A stretch of 64,000 nucleotides of DNA from contig NZ_LILB01000001.1 of assembly GCF_001274945.1 (NCBI RefSeq), positions 140,351 through 204,350 of the forward strand, read 5' to 3'. The notes under the pieces were generated by a model that saw nothing but the letters and a program-made list of their open reading frames with translations, searched no databases and was not told the origin of the DNA. The position numbers and the translations under genes were made by a program. Source of the stretch: Viridibacillus arvi (GTDB lineage: Bacteria; Bacillota; Bacilli; Bacillales_A; Planococcaceae). Each line of letters starts with the position of its first letter. The first letter of the stretch is position 1. Shown here piece after piece: positions 36,103-45,098 of the stretch.

Positions 36103-36837
36103 ATGATGGCATTAAACTATATTGACCAAATTGAAGAGATTATTAAACGAGTGAAGGCTACTCAAATGAATGCAATTAATGAGGCATCCCTATTAATCAA
36201 GGAGGCAGTCAAAAACGATAGATTGATACACATTTTTGGCTGCGGACATTCCCAAATGTATGCGGAAGAAGTTTTTTATAGAGCCGGTGGTCTAGTAGCT
36301 GTTAACGCGATACTTGAACCCGCTTTATCTTTAAGACCTGAAGCGACAAAAAGTACTTGGTTCGAAAGATTGGATGGCTATGCCAAAAAGATTCTTGATA
36401 GTGAAGAGACGGAAAAAGGCGATGTCATTATCATAGCATCTACGTCAGGCAGGAATTCAGTTCCAATTGAGATGGCGCTAGAAGCTAAGGAAAAGGGATT
36501 AAAGGTCATTGCGTTAACTTCAAATGAATTTACAAATGACGTTACCTCTAGACATGCTTCAGGGAAAAAATTAATCGATATCGCGGATGTCATTCTAGAT
36601 AATTGTGGCGTTAGTGGAGATGCAGTTATCGAAGTAAAAGGATTTGCAACAAAGTTTGGACCAACATCTTCTGTCATTGGGTTTATGATCTTGCAAAGTA
36701 TTATCGCACAAACAATTAGCAGTTTATTGGAAGAAGGAGTAGAGCCAAGCGTATGGGTTAGCTCAAATTTAGACAAGGGAGATGACATTAATAAAGAACA
36801 TGTTAAAAAATACAAAAGCCGAGTGAAATGTCTATAA
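36103..36837 (+). CDS. SIS-domain phosphosugar-binding protein (UPF0309-like)
   Basis: The 244-aa protein has one SIS fold: LIHIFGCGHSQMYAEEVFYR, then IIIASTSGRNSVPIEMALEA with the phosphosugar-binding Ser/Thr loop and VIALTSNEF. UPF0309 members bind or isomerise amino-sugar phosphates. Between EIIA and EIIB it most likely handles the phosphosugar delivered by this PTS, which argues for an amino sugar; this is inference. ATG 36103 or 36106 both follow GGTGAGG. Confidence 0.88.
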   Translation: MMALNYIDQIEEIIKRVKATQMNAINEASLLIKEAVKNDRLIHIFGCGHSQMYAEEVFYRAGGLVAVNAILEPALSLRPEATKSTWFERLDGYAKKILDSEETEKGDVIIIASTSGRNSVPIEMALEAKEKGLKVIALTSNEFTNDVTSRHASGKKLIDIADVILDNCGVSGDAVIEVKGFATKFGPTSSVIGFMILQSIIAQTISSLLEEGVEPSVWVSSNLDKGDDINKEHVKKYKSRVKCL

Positions 36838-36864
36838 AACTTGAAAAATAGGAGGAGAATAGTT

Positions 36865-37134
36865 ATGAAAATATATACAGTATGTGGAATGGGTTTTGGA
36901 ACAAGTCTAATGGTTAAAATGACAATTGATGATATTTTAAAAGAAATTGGTGAAAAAGCAAATGTTGAGGCAATCGATATGGGCTCAGCGAAAGGTTTGA
37001 GTGCAGATTTATTTGTTACGTCGAATGATATGAAAGGGTCGTTCCCAAGTGTGGATGCCCCAGTAATTTATTTAAACAATATGGTGGATAAAGCAGAAAT
37101 TAAGGAAAAAGTTACATGCTTTTTTGAAGCGTAA
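36865..37134 (+). CDS. PTS EIIB component (ascorbate/lactose-like)
   Basis: The product of about 89 residues has the P-loop-like phosphorylation site CGMGFGTS with C7 as the likely phosphocysteine. It receives phosphate from EIIA and passes it to the sugar at EIIC. ATG 36865 is preferred because GGAGGAG is eight bases upstream; a TTG at 36841 precedes the site. It lies between the SIS and EIIC genes. Confidence 0.92.
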   Translation: MKIYTVCGMGFGTSLMVKMTIDDILKEIGEKANVEAIDMGSAKGLSADLFVTSNDMKGSFPSVDAPVIYLNNMVDKAEIKEKVTCFFEA

Positions 37135-37200
37135 AATAGTAAATGAGCTGACATGCAAGAAGATTGAGGAACGATCACAAAAAGAAATGGGGGGATGTAT

Positions 37201-38568
37201 ATGCTAGAATTCATAATTCAATTATTGACAACTCCGGCGATCATGCTTGGACTAGTAGCCCTAATCGGTCTATTAATTCAACGCAAGGCATTTGGAGATG
37301 TTATTAAAGGAACTTTCAAAACGATTTTAGGTATTCTTATTTTAAGCGCTGGGGCGGGTATTATTGTTGATTATATTACACCGTTTAGTGAAATGTTTAC
37401 CCAAGCTTTTAATTTGACGGGAGTTGTACCTTTTGATGAAGCAGTAATAGGTGCTCTATCAGAAAATGTTAATGAAATAGCACGTAATACATCATTAATA
37501 TTGGCATTTGGGTTCGTTGTAAATATCATTCTAGCAAGGTTTACACCATTTAAATATATCTATTTGACAGGACATATGCTTTGGATTATGTCGGGTGCAT
37601 TAGCATGGGCATTTTATGATTTAGGGTATTCTACTACAGAAGCTGTATTATGGGGTTCTTTAATTCAAGGATTAGTTTTAGTCTTATTCCCAGCTCTAGC
37701 ACAACCAGTTATGAGGAAAGTTACCGGTAATAATGAAATTGCATATGGCCACTTAACGACAAGTGGTGTTGTTTTATCTGCATATGTAGGAAAAGTATTT
37801 GGAAATGCTTCGAAAGATTCAGAGGAAGTTAAAATGCCGAAAGGTCTTGAAATGTTTAAAGACACAGCGATTTCAATTTCAGCAGTGATGTTAATTTTAT
37901 ACCTAGTAACTACCCTTGTGGCAGGACCTGAATTTGTCAGTACATTAAGTGGGGAGCAGAATTGGTTAGTGTTCTCTATTATTCAGGCTTTTGGCTTTAC
38001 TGCTGGAGTTCTAGTATTACTTCAAGGGGTCAGAATGTTCTTGGGAGAAATCGTACCGGCATTCAGAGGAGTTGCAGTTAAATTGGTTCCAGGCGCTAAG
38101 CCGGCTCTTGATGTGCCTGTAATTTTCGGATTTGCTCCAACCGCTTTAATGCTCGGTTTTGTCTTTTCCGTAATCGGAATGATTATAGGAATGTTTGTAT
38201 CGAAAGCATTTGGTACGGTTATTCCTTTACCTTCTATTATAGGTGGATTCTTCACAGGAGGAGCAGCAGGTATATTTGGAAATGCACTAGGAGGAAGACG
38301 TGGGGCTATGGTCTCTGGTGTAGTATACGGTTTGGTATTAACTATTCCAGTAGCATTGTTCTATCCGTTATTTGGACTAGAGGAATATGGAATTTCCGGT
38401 ATTGCCCTTCTTGTGCCAGATGGAATTATAGTACTCACATTGCTTAAGATATTCTCAGATCTGAATATCATTCCTGTCGTTGTAATCGTATCCATCCTAG
38501 GCGTGCTTGCAACAGGATTAATAAAAAAGAAAAAGAAACAAGAAAATGAAGTAGAAAAATTTGCTTAA
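37201..38568 (+). CDS. PTS EIIC permease (UlaA/SgaT family)
   Basis: The protein of about 455 residues has ten or eleven membrane helices and motifs of the UlaA family: KAFGDVIKGTFKTILGILIL, then YLTGHMLWIMSGALAW and GRRGAMVSGVVYGL. It imports and phosphorylates its sugar with the EIIA and EIIB. ATG 37201 is chosen over 37195 because GGGGGG at 37189-37194 then has normal spacing. It ends in a basic cytoplasmic tail (KKKKKQENEVEKFA). UlaA relatives transport ascorbate, but amino-sugar substrates are also possible. Confidence 0.92.
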   Translation: MLEFIIQLLTTPAIMLGLVALIGLLIQRKAFGDVIKGTFKTILGILILSAGAGIIVDYITPFSEMFTQAFNLTGVVPFDEAVIGALSENVNEIARNTSLILAFGFVVNIILARFTPFKYIYLTGHMLWIMSGALAWAFYDLGYSTTEAVLWGSLIQGLVLVLFPALAQPVMRKVTGNNEIAYGHLTTSGVVLSAYVGKVFGNASKDSEEVKMPKGLEMFKDTAISISAVMLILYLVTTLVAGPEFVSTLSGEQNWLVFSIIQAFGFTAGVLVLLQGVRMFLGEIVPAFRGVAVKLVPGAKPALDVPVIFGFAPTALMLGFVFSVIGMIIGMFVSKAFGTVIPLPSIIGGFFTGGAAGIFGNALGGRRGAMVSGVVYGLVLTIPVALFYPLFGLEEYGISGIALLVPDGIIVLTLLKIFSDLNIIPVVVIVSILGVLATGLIKKKKKQENEVEKFA

Positions 38569-38785
38569 GTAAGAGTTCAACTTGTATTACGGAATAGCAA
38601 TGGGTTTCTAAATGCAAAGGAGAAAAAGACGGGATCTATCAATACTCAAAAAATAAACTGAAGTATAAGTGAAATTAAAGTGGAAAAGTTAGATTGATCA
38701 TTAAAAGCTTCCCTCTATTATTCAGCCTTATGATTTATTTCTGTTAGCAAGTATTCGGATTACTTAATAAAGGAGTTTGAGCAGC

Positions 38786-39055
38786 ATGATTGAAAAAAAC
38801 TTTAACGTAATAGATGAAGCAGGTATTCACGCACGTCCTGCATCCGTATTGGTTACTGTAGCAAGTGGTTATGAATCAGAAATAAAAATAATTTATAAAG
38901 AAAAAACGGCAAATTTAAAATCAATTTTGGGTGTGATGGCTCTTGGAATTCCATTTGGTGAGGAATTTAATATTAATGCGGAAGGATCAGACGAAGAAGA
39001 AGTATTAAAAAAATTAGAAGAAACATTGATAACGGCAGGATTGGTAAACGCATGA
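38786..39055 (+). CDS. HPr-family phosphocarrier dedicated to the PTS island
   Basis: The 89-aa protein has the phosphorylation site GIHARPA with H15 and the regulatory site LKSILGVMALGI with S46, both at the standard HPr positions. ATG 38786 is preferred to TTG 38777 because AGGAG is ten bases upstream. It lies 217 bp after EIIC with no ptsI nearby, so it is a second HPr and not the general one. Retained S46 means HprK could phosphorylate it and CcpA signalling is possible. Confidence 0.92.
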   Translation: MIEKNFNVIDEAGIHARPASVLVTVASGYESEIKIIYKEKTANLKSILGVMALGIPFGEEFNINAEGSDEEEVLKKLEETLITAGLVNA

Positions 39056-39224
39056 GGTTACAACGAATCGCGGTAAGGCTTTGGCATCATAGTAGAATTC
39101 CTTCAACTACCATACAAGCAGATTAGTTTGTGGAAAAATTCGAAGTCTTTAGTATTAGAACAAATGACTTAATTCAATTATTCAATTAACGATGGTGCTC
39201 GAGCTGTCAGAGCTCATTGTAATT

Positions 39225-39381
39225 TATAATGTTGCTTTTAAAATTCTTAGTTTTAGGTGCCTATGACATTGGTTTTATTAACAACAAATAGTGTAACATT
39301 CATATCCAGGCATAGGCACCCATCACATACATTAATACATAACATTTTCCGTAAATACTGCCGTGAGCAGTATTTTTTTAG
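39225..39381 (+). ncRNA. Candidate structured small RNA
   Basis: TATAAT at 39225-39230 predicts a start near 39237. The transcript would contain a long-range stem GGTGCCTATG (39256-39265)/CATAGGCACC (39311-39320) and end in a terminator AATACTGC/GCAGTATT (39354-39361, 39367-39374) followed by TTTTTT. No supported gene lies in 39056-39654. The weak -35 and the absence of comparative data keep confidence low. Confidence 0.35.
39354..39381 (+). terminator. Intrinsic terminator in the intergenic region
   Basis: An 8-bp perfect stem with a 5-base loop is followed by a run of seven T. Confidence 0.8.
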
Positions 39382-39621
39382 CTCTCTTTTAATAGATATT
39401 TCCACGTTTTTAAAAGTATTTGTCAATGGATTGTGCTTCCAACCTCGTGGGCTGTTTAGCGAGTAAAACGTGTGATTACCCCTGAATAGTAAGTGGAAGA
39501 TGAATCTGAAAATAGCGTTTTTAAAGCAGTCACGAGTGTTATACTTTCCTTTCTTTCGTTCGTTCTGCCACCCAAAAGTCATTGATGAAACGGTGATTTT
39601 ATATAGTAATGTGAATAGAAA

Positions 39622-39647
39622 AGGGTAACCATGAACTTGGTTACCCT
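39622..39647 (-). terminator. Terminator of the DUF1540 gene
   Basis: AGGGTAACC/GGTTACCCT forms a 9-bp stem eight bases beyond the minus-strand stop codon and is followed, on the minus strand, by TTTCTATT. Confidence 0.75.
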
Positions 39648-39654
39648 AAAAAAG

Positions 39655-39813
39655 TTAATTTTTTTCTGGAGAAAATGTTTTACAATCCGTTTCTTCACTA
39701 TTGGATGCTTGGTTACCTTTTTGACTTACTACATAAATTGCTTCAGCAGTACATTTGTTTCCAGAGCCCCAATACGTACAGTTATTCACTTCGCAAAGAA
39801 CCTGTTGAGTCAT
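39655..39813 (-). CDS. DUF1540 family small cysteine protein
   Basis: The 52-aa product begins MTQQVLCEVNNCTYWGSGNK and contains four Cys (LCEVNNC, NKC, TDC), the DUF1540 pattern, probably a metal-binding knuckle. GAGGAGGTG lies eight bases before the ATG and a terminator follows the stop. DUF1540 proteins are common in spore-formers and their function is unknown. The gene is easily missed because of its size. Confidence 0.88.
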   Translation of the reverse strand: MTQQVLCEVNNCTYWGSGNKCTAEAIYVVSQKGNQASNSEETDCKTFSPEKN

Positions 39814-39953
39814 AGTATCACACCTCCTCTTTCGTTTATCTTTAACAAAAATGAAGTAATTAATACTTGATTTGGAAAGGGCAGCAAAAGTATTTCTTTA
39901 CTACGACGCATATATGAGTGTATTTTTGAGTGTATTTTACATTACAGATATGC

Positions 39954-40283
39954 TTATTTAGAAGTTTCTTGAAGTTCAATTTTAAGCACTTTTTCACTAT
40001 CGGTAGTAAACTCAATTCTTACAAAAACGCCGAACTCTCTGTTACCTTCTTTTAACCATAATTTAAACTTTTCAGTTGTTGTATCCTTTTTCGTTTCTCT
40101 ACCTTGGTGGAGGTAATCAATTATTTTTGCATTGGGATATTTTGAATTTGCCTCTATTAAAGCAAGCTTTCCCCATTTAACGTATGCAGGACTCTCTTGG
40201 TGCGCATAAGCATTTGTTGGTATATGTAATGATGTTGAATTGGCTATAATAAAAATTCCAAGTGCGATAAACGTTTTTCGCAT
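39954..40283 (-). CDS. Secreted DUF3889-like protein
   Basis: The 109-aa product has a signal peptide (MRKTFIALGIFIIANSTS, cleavage near AYAHQ) and a mature domain with YVKWGKLALIEANSKYPNAK, DYLHQGRE and EKFKLWLKEGNREFGVFVRI. This pattern matches the DUF3889 (YqzG-like) small exported proteins of Bacillus, of unknown role. ATG 40283 has AAAGGAG nine bases upstream; a longer frame upstream overlaps that site. Confidence 0.75.
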   Translation of the reverse strand: MRKTFIALGIFIIANSTSLHIPTNAYAHQESPAYVKWGKLALIEANSKYPNAKIIDYLHQGRETKKDTTTEKFKLWLKEGNREFGVFVRIEFTTDSEKVLKIELQETSK

Positions 40284-40506
40284 AATTGACCATCTCCTTT
40301 TCATATAGAATGAGTTATTTGGTTAAATTCATTCTCTACGGACTAATCTTAAAAAAAAACCTAACTGCAGAATTTAGACAACTAATAAAAGACTCTTACT
40401 ATGTTAAAATAAAAGTAAAATATAGAAAGATATAAAAATACATAAAAACTAATGAATTTAAGTAATAATAGTTGACTATAACTTAGTAATCTTATAGGAT
40501 TTAATT

Positions 40507-40855
40507 GACTGGTGAATCAGTCTAGCGAATTGACTAACATTCAAACATAAGATAAGCGCAAACATGAACGAAACAACATCAGCCTTCAATTGCTTTAGAA
40601 ATGATTGCTTTTGAAATATTGAATGATGGACGTTTAACAATTTTACATACAATTTCAATTGGATATAGAGTAGAAAAAGCTTCTGTTCAAGATGCATACA
40701 TATCATCAAGAAATCTTTTTGAACAACTTTTGCACTTTATAGGGGAAAATCGAAATTTTATGGGAATCCTACTTAAAAGAATCCATTCTCAGCTGATTTT
40801 TCAATCGAAAGTGGACAAGATAAAGAAAGATCCAAGAAGCTTTTGCAAATAATAT
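40507..40855 (+). pseudogene. Probable TetR-type regulator remnant with operator
   Basis: GACTGGTGAATCAGTC at 40507-40522 is a palindromic TetR-like operator. Downstream, broken frames read NETTSA and SIALEMIAFEI, which recalls the end of a TetR helix-turn-helix, then RNLFEQLLHFIGENRNFMGI, which recalls the ligand-domain helices, before a stop near 40852. There is no ribosome binding site or full domain, so this looks like a regulator reduced to fragments. The rest of 40305-40993 shows no gene. Confidence 0.35.
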
Positions 40856-40993
40856 TCGAAGAGCTTCTGCCTTGAAAATTTTACAACGTCCAGCAGATTC
40901 TTGTTTCAATCTACAAATGAGGAATTGCAACAAAAAATCGGTCAATTTGAGTTTTTTGGACTGTTTGATATGTAATCAAAGGAGGAAAACATA

Positions 40994-41815
40994 ATGAAAA
41001 AAGGTAAAATTTTCTTCGCTTTTGCTGCAACTGCGGCACTTATTTTAGGTGCATGTGGCAATAGTGAGACAAAAAAAGAAAATAATAATACATTAAGCGC
41101 AATTCAAGAAAAAGGTGAAATGACAGTAGGGATTATGGGAACGTATGCACCTTATAATTTCATGAACAAAGATAAAGAATATACCGGTTTTGATGTGGAT
41201 ATTGCAAAAGAATTGGCAAAACGCCTAGATGTCAAAGCAAAATTTGTTGCTCAAGATTTTTCGGGGTTAATACCAGGATTGCAAAAAGGGAAATATGATG
41301 CTTTATTAAGCCAAGTAACGATTACGCCAGATCGTGAAAAACAAGTTGATTTTACGGCACCTTATATTACAAATGATGTGAAAGTTATTGTAAAAGAGGA
41401 TAATACTTCTATTAAGTCGGTAGAAGATTTCAAAGGTAAAAAAATCGGTGTTGGCCTTGGTACAAATGACGAAGCATTCCTACGAAATGAATTAATGCCA
41501 AAAGTCGGGGACTTCAAAATCAACACATATGATGATGTCATTACAACGTTAAAAGATCTAGATGCAGGCCGTGTAGATGCGACAATTAATAATGTTTATG
41601 CATTAAAACCAATCATTGAAAAGAATGGATTTAAAGTGAAAGCTGTCGGTGATCCGATTAAATCTGATAAAGCAGCAGTTGCCGTGAAAAAAGGTAATAA
41701 AGAATTAGTTGAAGCGATGAACAAAGCATTAGCTGATATGAAAAAAGATGGAACATATAAAGAAATCTTCGTAAAATGGTTTGATGAAGAACCAAAAGCA
41801 GATTTAGGAAAGTAG
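40994..41815 (+). CDS. Polar amino acid ABC transporter substrate-binding lipoprotein
   Basis: The 273-aa lipoprotein has the signal FAATAALILGACGN with the lipidated Cys in the lipobox LGAC. The mature part is an SBP family 3 protein: GEMTVGIMGTYAPYNFMN, YTGFDVDIAKELAKRL and GVGLGTNDEAFL. It captures a polar amino acid (cystine, glutamine or histidine type) for the permease and ATPase that follow at 9 and 12 bp spacing. AAAGGAGG precedes the ATG. Confidence 0.93.
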   Translation: MKKGKIFFAFAATAALILGACGNSETKKENNNTLSAIQEKGEMTVGIMGTYAPYNFMNKDKEYTGFDVDIAKELAKRLDVKAKFVAQDFSGLIPGLQKGKYDALLSQVTITPDREKQVDFTAPYITNDVKVIVKEDNTSIKSVEDFKGKKIGVGLGTNDEAFLRNELMPKVGDFKINTYDDVITTLKDLDAGRVDATINNVYALKPIIEKNGFKVKAVGDPIKSDKAAVAVKKGNKELVEAMNKALADMKKDGTYKEIFVKWFDEEPKADLGK

Positions 41816-41824
41816 GAAGTTTAG

Positions 41825-42466
41825 ATGGATATAGTTATTGATAATCTTCCTTTTTTACTAAAAGGTGCTTATTATACACTATTAATAACAGTGGTTTCAA
41901 TGTTCTTTGGCTTAATAATCGGTTTAATAACGGCGATTGCTCGTATTAAGGGCAATCGTTTCTTCCGCGGAATTGCGAAAATTTACGTATCGATTATTCG
42001 AGGAACTCCACCACTTGTGCAAATAGTCATCGTCTATTATGGGCTTGTAGATTATGGTGTCGAATTAGATGCTTTAACAGCTGCATATATTGCGTTAAGT
42101 ATAAATATTGGTGCCTATGTTTCTGAAGCATTCCGTGGTGCAATTCAATCTGTACCATCTGGTCAAACAGAAGCTGCACTTGCAACAGGGATGACAGAAG
42201 CACAGGCGATGCGTCGCATTGTCATTCCACAAGCGATTCGCTATGCTATTCCACCACTTGGTAACACATTTGTTGGTATGTTAAAAGAAACATCACTCGT
42301 ATCAGTTATTGCGGTAACGGAACTTATGCGTTCTGCTCAGCTACTTGTAGCACAGTATTATGTATATATGCCGTTCTATTTAGCAATTGGATTGATGTAC
42401 TGGATTATGAGTACAGTCTTTACATTTATATTAAATAAAATCGAAAAAAGATTATCGGTTTATTAA
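41825..42466 (+). CDS. Polar amino acid ABC transporter permease
   Basis: The 213-aa protein has five membrane helices and the HisMQ/TcyB features YVSIIRGTPPLVQIVIVYYG and the EAA-type loop EAALATGMTEAQAMRRIVIP that docks on the ATPase. It is the only permease of the operon and so acts as a homodimer. It lies between the binding protein and ATPase genes. Confidence 0.94.
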   Translation: MDIVIDNLPFLLKGAYYTLLITVVSMFFGLIIGLITAIARIKGNRFFRGIAKIYVSIIRGTPPLVQIVIVYYGLVDYGVELDALTAAYIALSINIGAYVSEAFRGAIQSVPSGQTEAALATGMTEAQAMRRIVIPQAIRYAIPPLGNTFVGMLKETSLVSVIAVTELMRSAQLLVAQYYVYMPFYLAIGLMYWIMSTVFTFILNKIEKRLSVY

Positions 42467-42478
42467 GGGGGGAACGTA

Positions 42479-43225
42479 ATGTTACAAATAAAAGACTTGT
42501 CAAAGAGCTTCGATCAAAATGAAGTCTTAAAGCATATATCATTGACGATTCCTGCCCATCAAGTTGTTGCAGTTATTGGACCAAGTGGTTCAGGGAAAAG
42601 TACATTTTTACGTTGTTTAAACGGACTCGAAACTATTTCAGGTGGTAGTGTTACTGTTAATAATCATTTATTACAAGCAACAGATTCGAAAAAGGTTCGC
42701 CAAAAAACAATTCACGCTATAAGACAAGACACAGGTATGGTGTTTCAGCAATTCAATTTGTATCCGCATAAAACGGTTATTGAGAATGTTATGGAAGCTT
42801 TAGTAGTCGTGAAAAAGCAATCAAAAGAGCAGGCAAAAAAAATGGCCTCTGCATTATTAAAACGTGTTGGCTTACAAGAGAAAGAAGATGCTTATCCTTC
42901 AAGATTATCAGGTGGCCAGCAACAACGTGTAGCCATTGCTAGAGCACTTGCAATGGAACCAAAAATTATGCTATTCGATGAACCAACATCTGCACTGGAT
43001 CCAGAACTAGTCGGTGAGGTTTTACAAGTAATGAAAGAACTTGCTGAAGAGGGCATGACGATGGTAATTGTTACACACGAAATGAAATTCGCAAGAGATG
43101 TGGCAGACCGTATATTATTTATGGCAGATGGACAAATTGTCGAAGATGCAGAACCTAAAGTATTCTTCACACATCCATCAACAGAACGTGCTCAGAAATT
43201 TTTAGAAAAAGTAAATGAATTTTAA
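42479..43225 (+). CDS. Polar amino acid ABC transporter ATPase
   Basis: The 248-aa ATPase has Walker [11 protein letters not shown]-loop [13 protein letters not shown], signature LSGGQQQR, Walker [15 protein letters not shown] and H-loop VTHEM. It follows the permease by 12 bp after GGGGGGA. The operon resembles the B. subtilis TcyABC/GlnQ class; the exact amino acid is not evident. Confidence 0.95.
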   Translation: MLQIKDLSKSFDQNEVLKHISLTIPAHQVVAVIGPSGSGKSTFLRCLNGLETISGGSVTVNNHLLQATDSKKVRQKTIHAIRQDTGMVFQQFNLYPHKTVIENVMEALVVVKKQSKEQAKKMASALLKRVGLQEKEDAYPSRLSGGQQQRVAIARALAMEPKIMLFDEPTSALDPELVGEVLQVMKELAEEGMTMVIVTHEMKFARDVADRILFMADGQIVEDAEPKVFFTHPSTERAQKFLEKVNEF

Positions 43226-43245
43226 CAGAAGAAAGGTTGATTAAT

Positions 43246-43671
43246 ATGCAAATAAAAGCAAAATGGCAAGGTGGACGTGCCTTTGAAGCAGTAGGGCCAA
43301 CAGGATACCCAATGGTAATGGATGCAACTGCTAACTACGGGGGAGAAGGTAAAGCTGCAACACCAACTGAAATGTTACTTAGTTCTTTAGCAGGTTGTAT
43401 AGGTATTGACGTTACAATGATTTTAAAACCACATTTAGATAAAATCGATTCTATCGAAATTACAGTAGATGGTGAACGACGTGAAGAACTTCCAACGGCT
43501 TTCACAGCAGCAACTTTATTGTTTGATATAAAAGGCGACATAGATGCAAAAAAAGTTTTACGTGCAATTAAGCTTGGAGAAGAGAAGTATTGTGCAGTTT
43601 CTGCGTCTTTGAAAGCTGAAGTTACTTATCGTTTAATGTTGAACGGTGAGGAAGTAGCGATTACTGAATAA
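43246..43671 (+). CDS. OsmC family peroxidase-like protein
   Basis: The protein of about 141 residues carries the two redox Cys of OsmC/Ohr proteins: C51 in LAGCIGID and C116 in EKYCAVSAS. The family reduces organic hydroperoxides, although this YhfA-like branch is less well known. It follows the ATPase by 20 bp and ends at the operon terminator, linking amino acid uptake (possibly cystine) and thiol chemistry; this link is inference. ATG 43246 uses GAAAGG. Confidence 0.88.
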   Translation: MQIKAKWQGGRAFEAVGPTGYPMVMDATANYGGEGKAATPTEMLLSSLAGCIGIDVTMILKPHLDKIDSIEITVDGERREELPTAFTAATLLFDIKGDIDAKKVLRAIKLGEEKYCAVSASLKAEVTYRLMLNGEEVAITE

Positions 43672-43683
43672 GATTTATTTAGG

Positions 43684-43714
43684 AGCTGCCTAGAATATAG
43701 GCAGCTTTTTTTGT
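43684..43714 (+). terminator. Terminator of the ABC-OsmC operon
   Basis: AGCTGCC/GGCAGCT closes a 9-base loop and is followed by a run of seven T. Confidence 0.88.
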
Positions 43715-43751
43715 ATACAATGGTTTTTTGTCTACATATTAGATTGGCTTA

Positions 43752-45095
43752 TTAATCAACTGTAACGGAAAGTTCCTTAACAAGTAGTGTAGGGGAACCA
43801 TAGCCGTCTGGAAGGAAGTATAGGTCTTTACATGTTTCCTCAATATCCTTCATCAATTCATAGAAGTTACCTGCTATGGTCATTTGTTTAACTGGCGAAG
43901 CAATTTTACCTTCTTTAACATGGAAACCAGTCGCCTCAACGGAGAAATCTCCAGAAATTGTATTCGCACCTGAATGAAGACCAGACAAGCCAGTAATAAG
44001 GATTCCTTCAGATACTGATACGAGTAAGTCATCTAAAGTTCTTTGACCTGTTGCAATGTGCATATTTTGTGGTGCGATAGAGAGCGTGCTTTTGTAAGAA
44101 GGTTTATGTGCATTTCCTGTTGTTTCGCAACCTTCTAATTTTGCTGATTTCCTGTTATGGAGTAATGTTTCAAGAGTTCCATTTGAAATAATTGCTCGTT
44201 TTTTTGTAGCAACACCTTCTCCGTCAAAACTTGATCCAGACAGTGCCTCTGAGTGGAATGGATCATTTAGTAATGTCACAAAATTTGATGCAATTTGTGT
44301 TCCTACTTTTCCTTTTAAAAGTGACTGATCTTTCTGTGCGTTTTCTGCAGAGAAGATAGGCGTAAATGTTGAGAGTAATGCAGCAGCCGCGTTATGTCGC
44401 ATTATAATAGGATATTTTCCAGACGGAATGGATTTTTCACCGAGATTAGATAATGCTTCTTCAGCAGCTTCTTTGGCAATTTCATCGGCATCTAGCGATT
44501 GGAAATCACGAGTCATTTTCCTGAAGCTACCTGTTTTCATTTCTTCGCCGTCTTTAACGACTGTTGAAACGAATATGATAATTCCATTCTTTTTCTCTGT
44601 TAATGAAAGACCTTTACTGTTTGCTAATGATTGTTCTCCTGAGAAATTTTGCAGTCCACAATAGTCGAGTGTTACAATACGCGGATCATAAGAACGTATT
44701 TTTTCTTCAATAGACTTAATTAATGCAATCTTTTCAGGGATTTGTACATTCGCAAGTTCTTCACTATAAGATTGATAGTTAGTATATTCACTACTTCCAT
44801 CGAAAATATCAGTTCCATCATCCTCATCAAGCAATTCTGCATTTGCTTTTGCATTGTCTATTAAAAATGATATCGAATCCTCATCGATTTTTTCTGTATA
44901 GGCATAACCCATTTTACCGTTATAAAGACCCCGCAAACTAAGTCCACCATCCACAGATGTTTCGTAGCTATCAATTTCTCCTTCAAAAATCATACATTGA
45001 AATGATTCAGCTTTTTCATAGAATACTTCAGCTTCTTTGAAACCAGCATCCATTGCTTTTTGAAGCAGTTTTTCTTGGAATTCAGTGATTTTCAT
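43752..45095 (-). CDS. TldE/PmbA-like metalloprotease subunit
   Basis: The 447-aa protein is the inactive-type partner of the TldD/TldE peptidase. Motifs include GFKEAEVFYEKAESFQ near the start, DGGLSLRGLYNGKMGYAYT, and SGLHSGANTISGDFSVEATG near the end, which is typical of the family. The TldD metal motif HExxxH is absent, as in PmbA. It starts three bases after the tldD stop, so the two are co-transcribed and form a complex that processes peptides or, in some species, modified toxins. Confidence 0.92.
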   Translation of the reverse strand: MKITEFQEKLLQKAMDAGFKEAEVFYEKAESFQCMIFEGEIDSYETSVDGGLSLRGLYNGKMGYAYTEKIDEDSISFLIDNAKANAELLDEDDGTDIFDGSSEYTNYQSYSEELANVQIPEKIALIKSIEEKIRSYDPRIVTLDYCGLQNFSGEQSLANSKGLSLTEKKNGIIIFVSTVVKDGEEMKTGSFRKMTRDFQSLDADEIAKEAAEEALSNLGEKSIPSGKYPIIMRHNAAAALLSTFTPIFSAENAQKDQSLLKGKVGTQIASNFVTLLNDPFHSEALSGSSFDGEGVATKKRAIISNGTLETLLHNRKSAKLEGCETTGNAHKPSYKSTLSIAPQNMHIATGQRTLDDLLVSVSEGILITGLSGLHSGANTISGDFSVEATGFHVKEGKIASPVKQMTIAGNFYELMKDIEETCKDLYFLPDGYGSPTLLVKELSVTVD

Positions 45096-45098
45096 TAC

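Noticed and set aside
39253-39582. 109-aa minus-strand frame
   Set aside because: Cys/Asn-rich unstructured composition, no ribosome binding site, and it covers a terminator and inverted repeats of the other strand.
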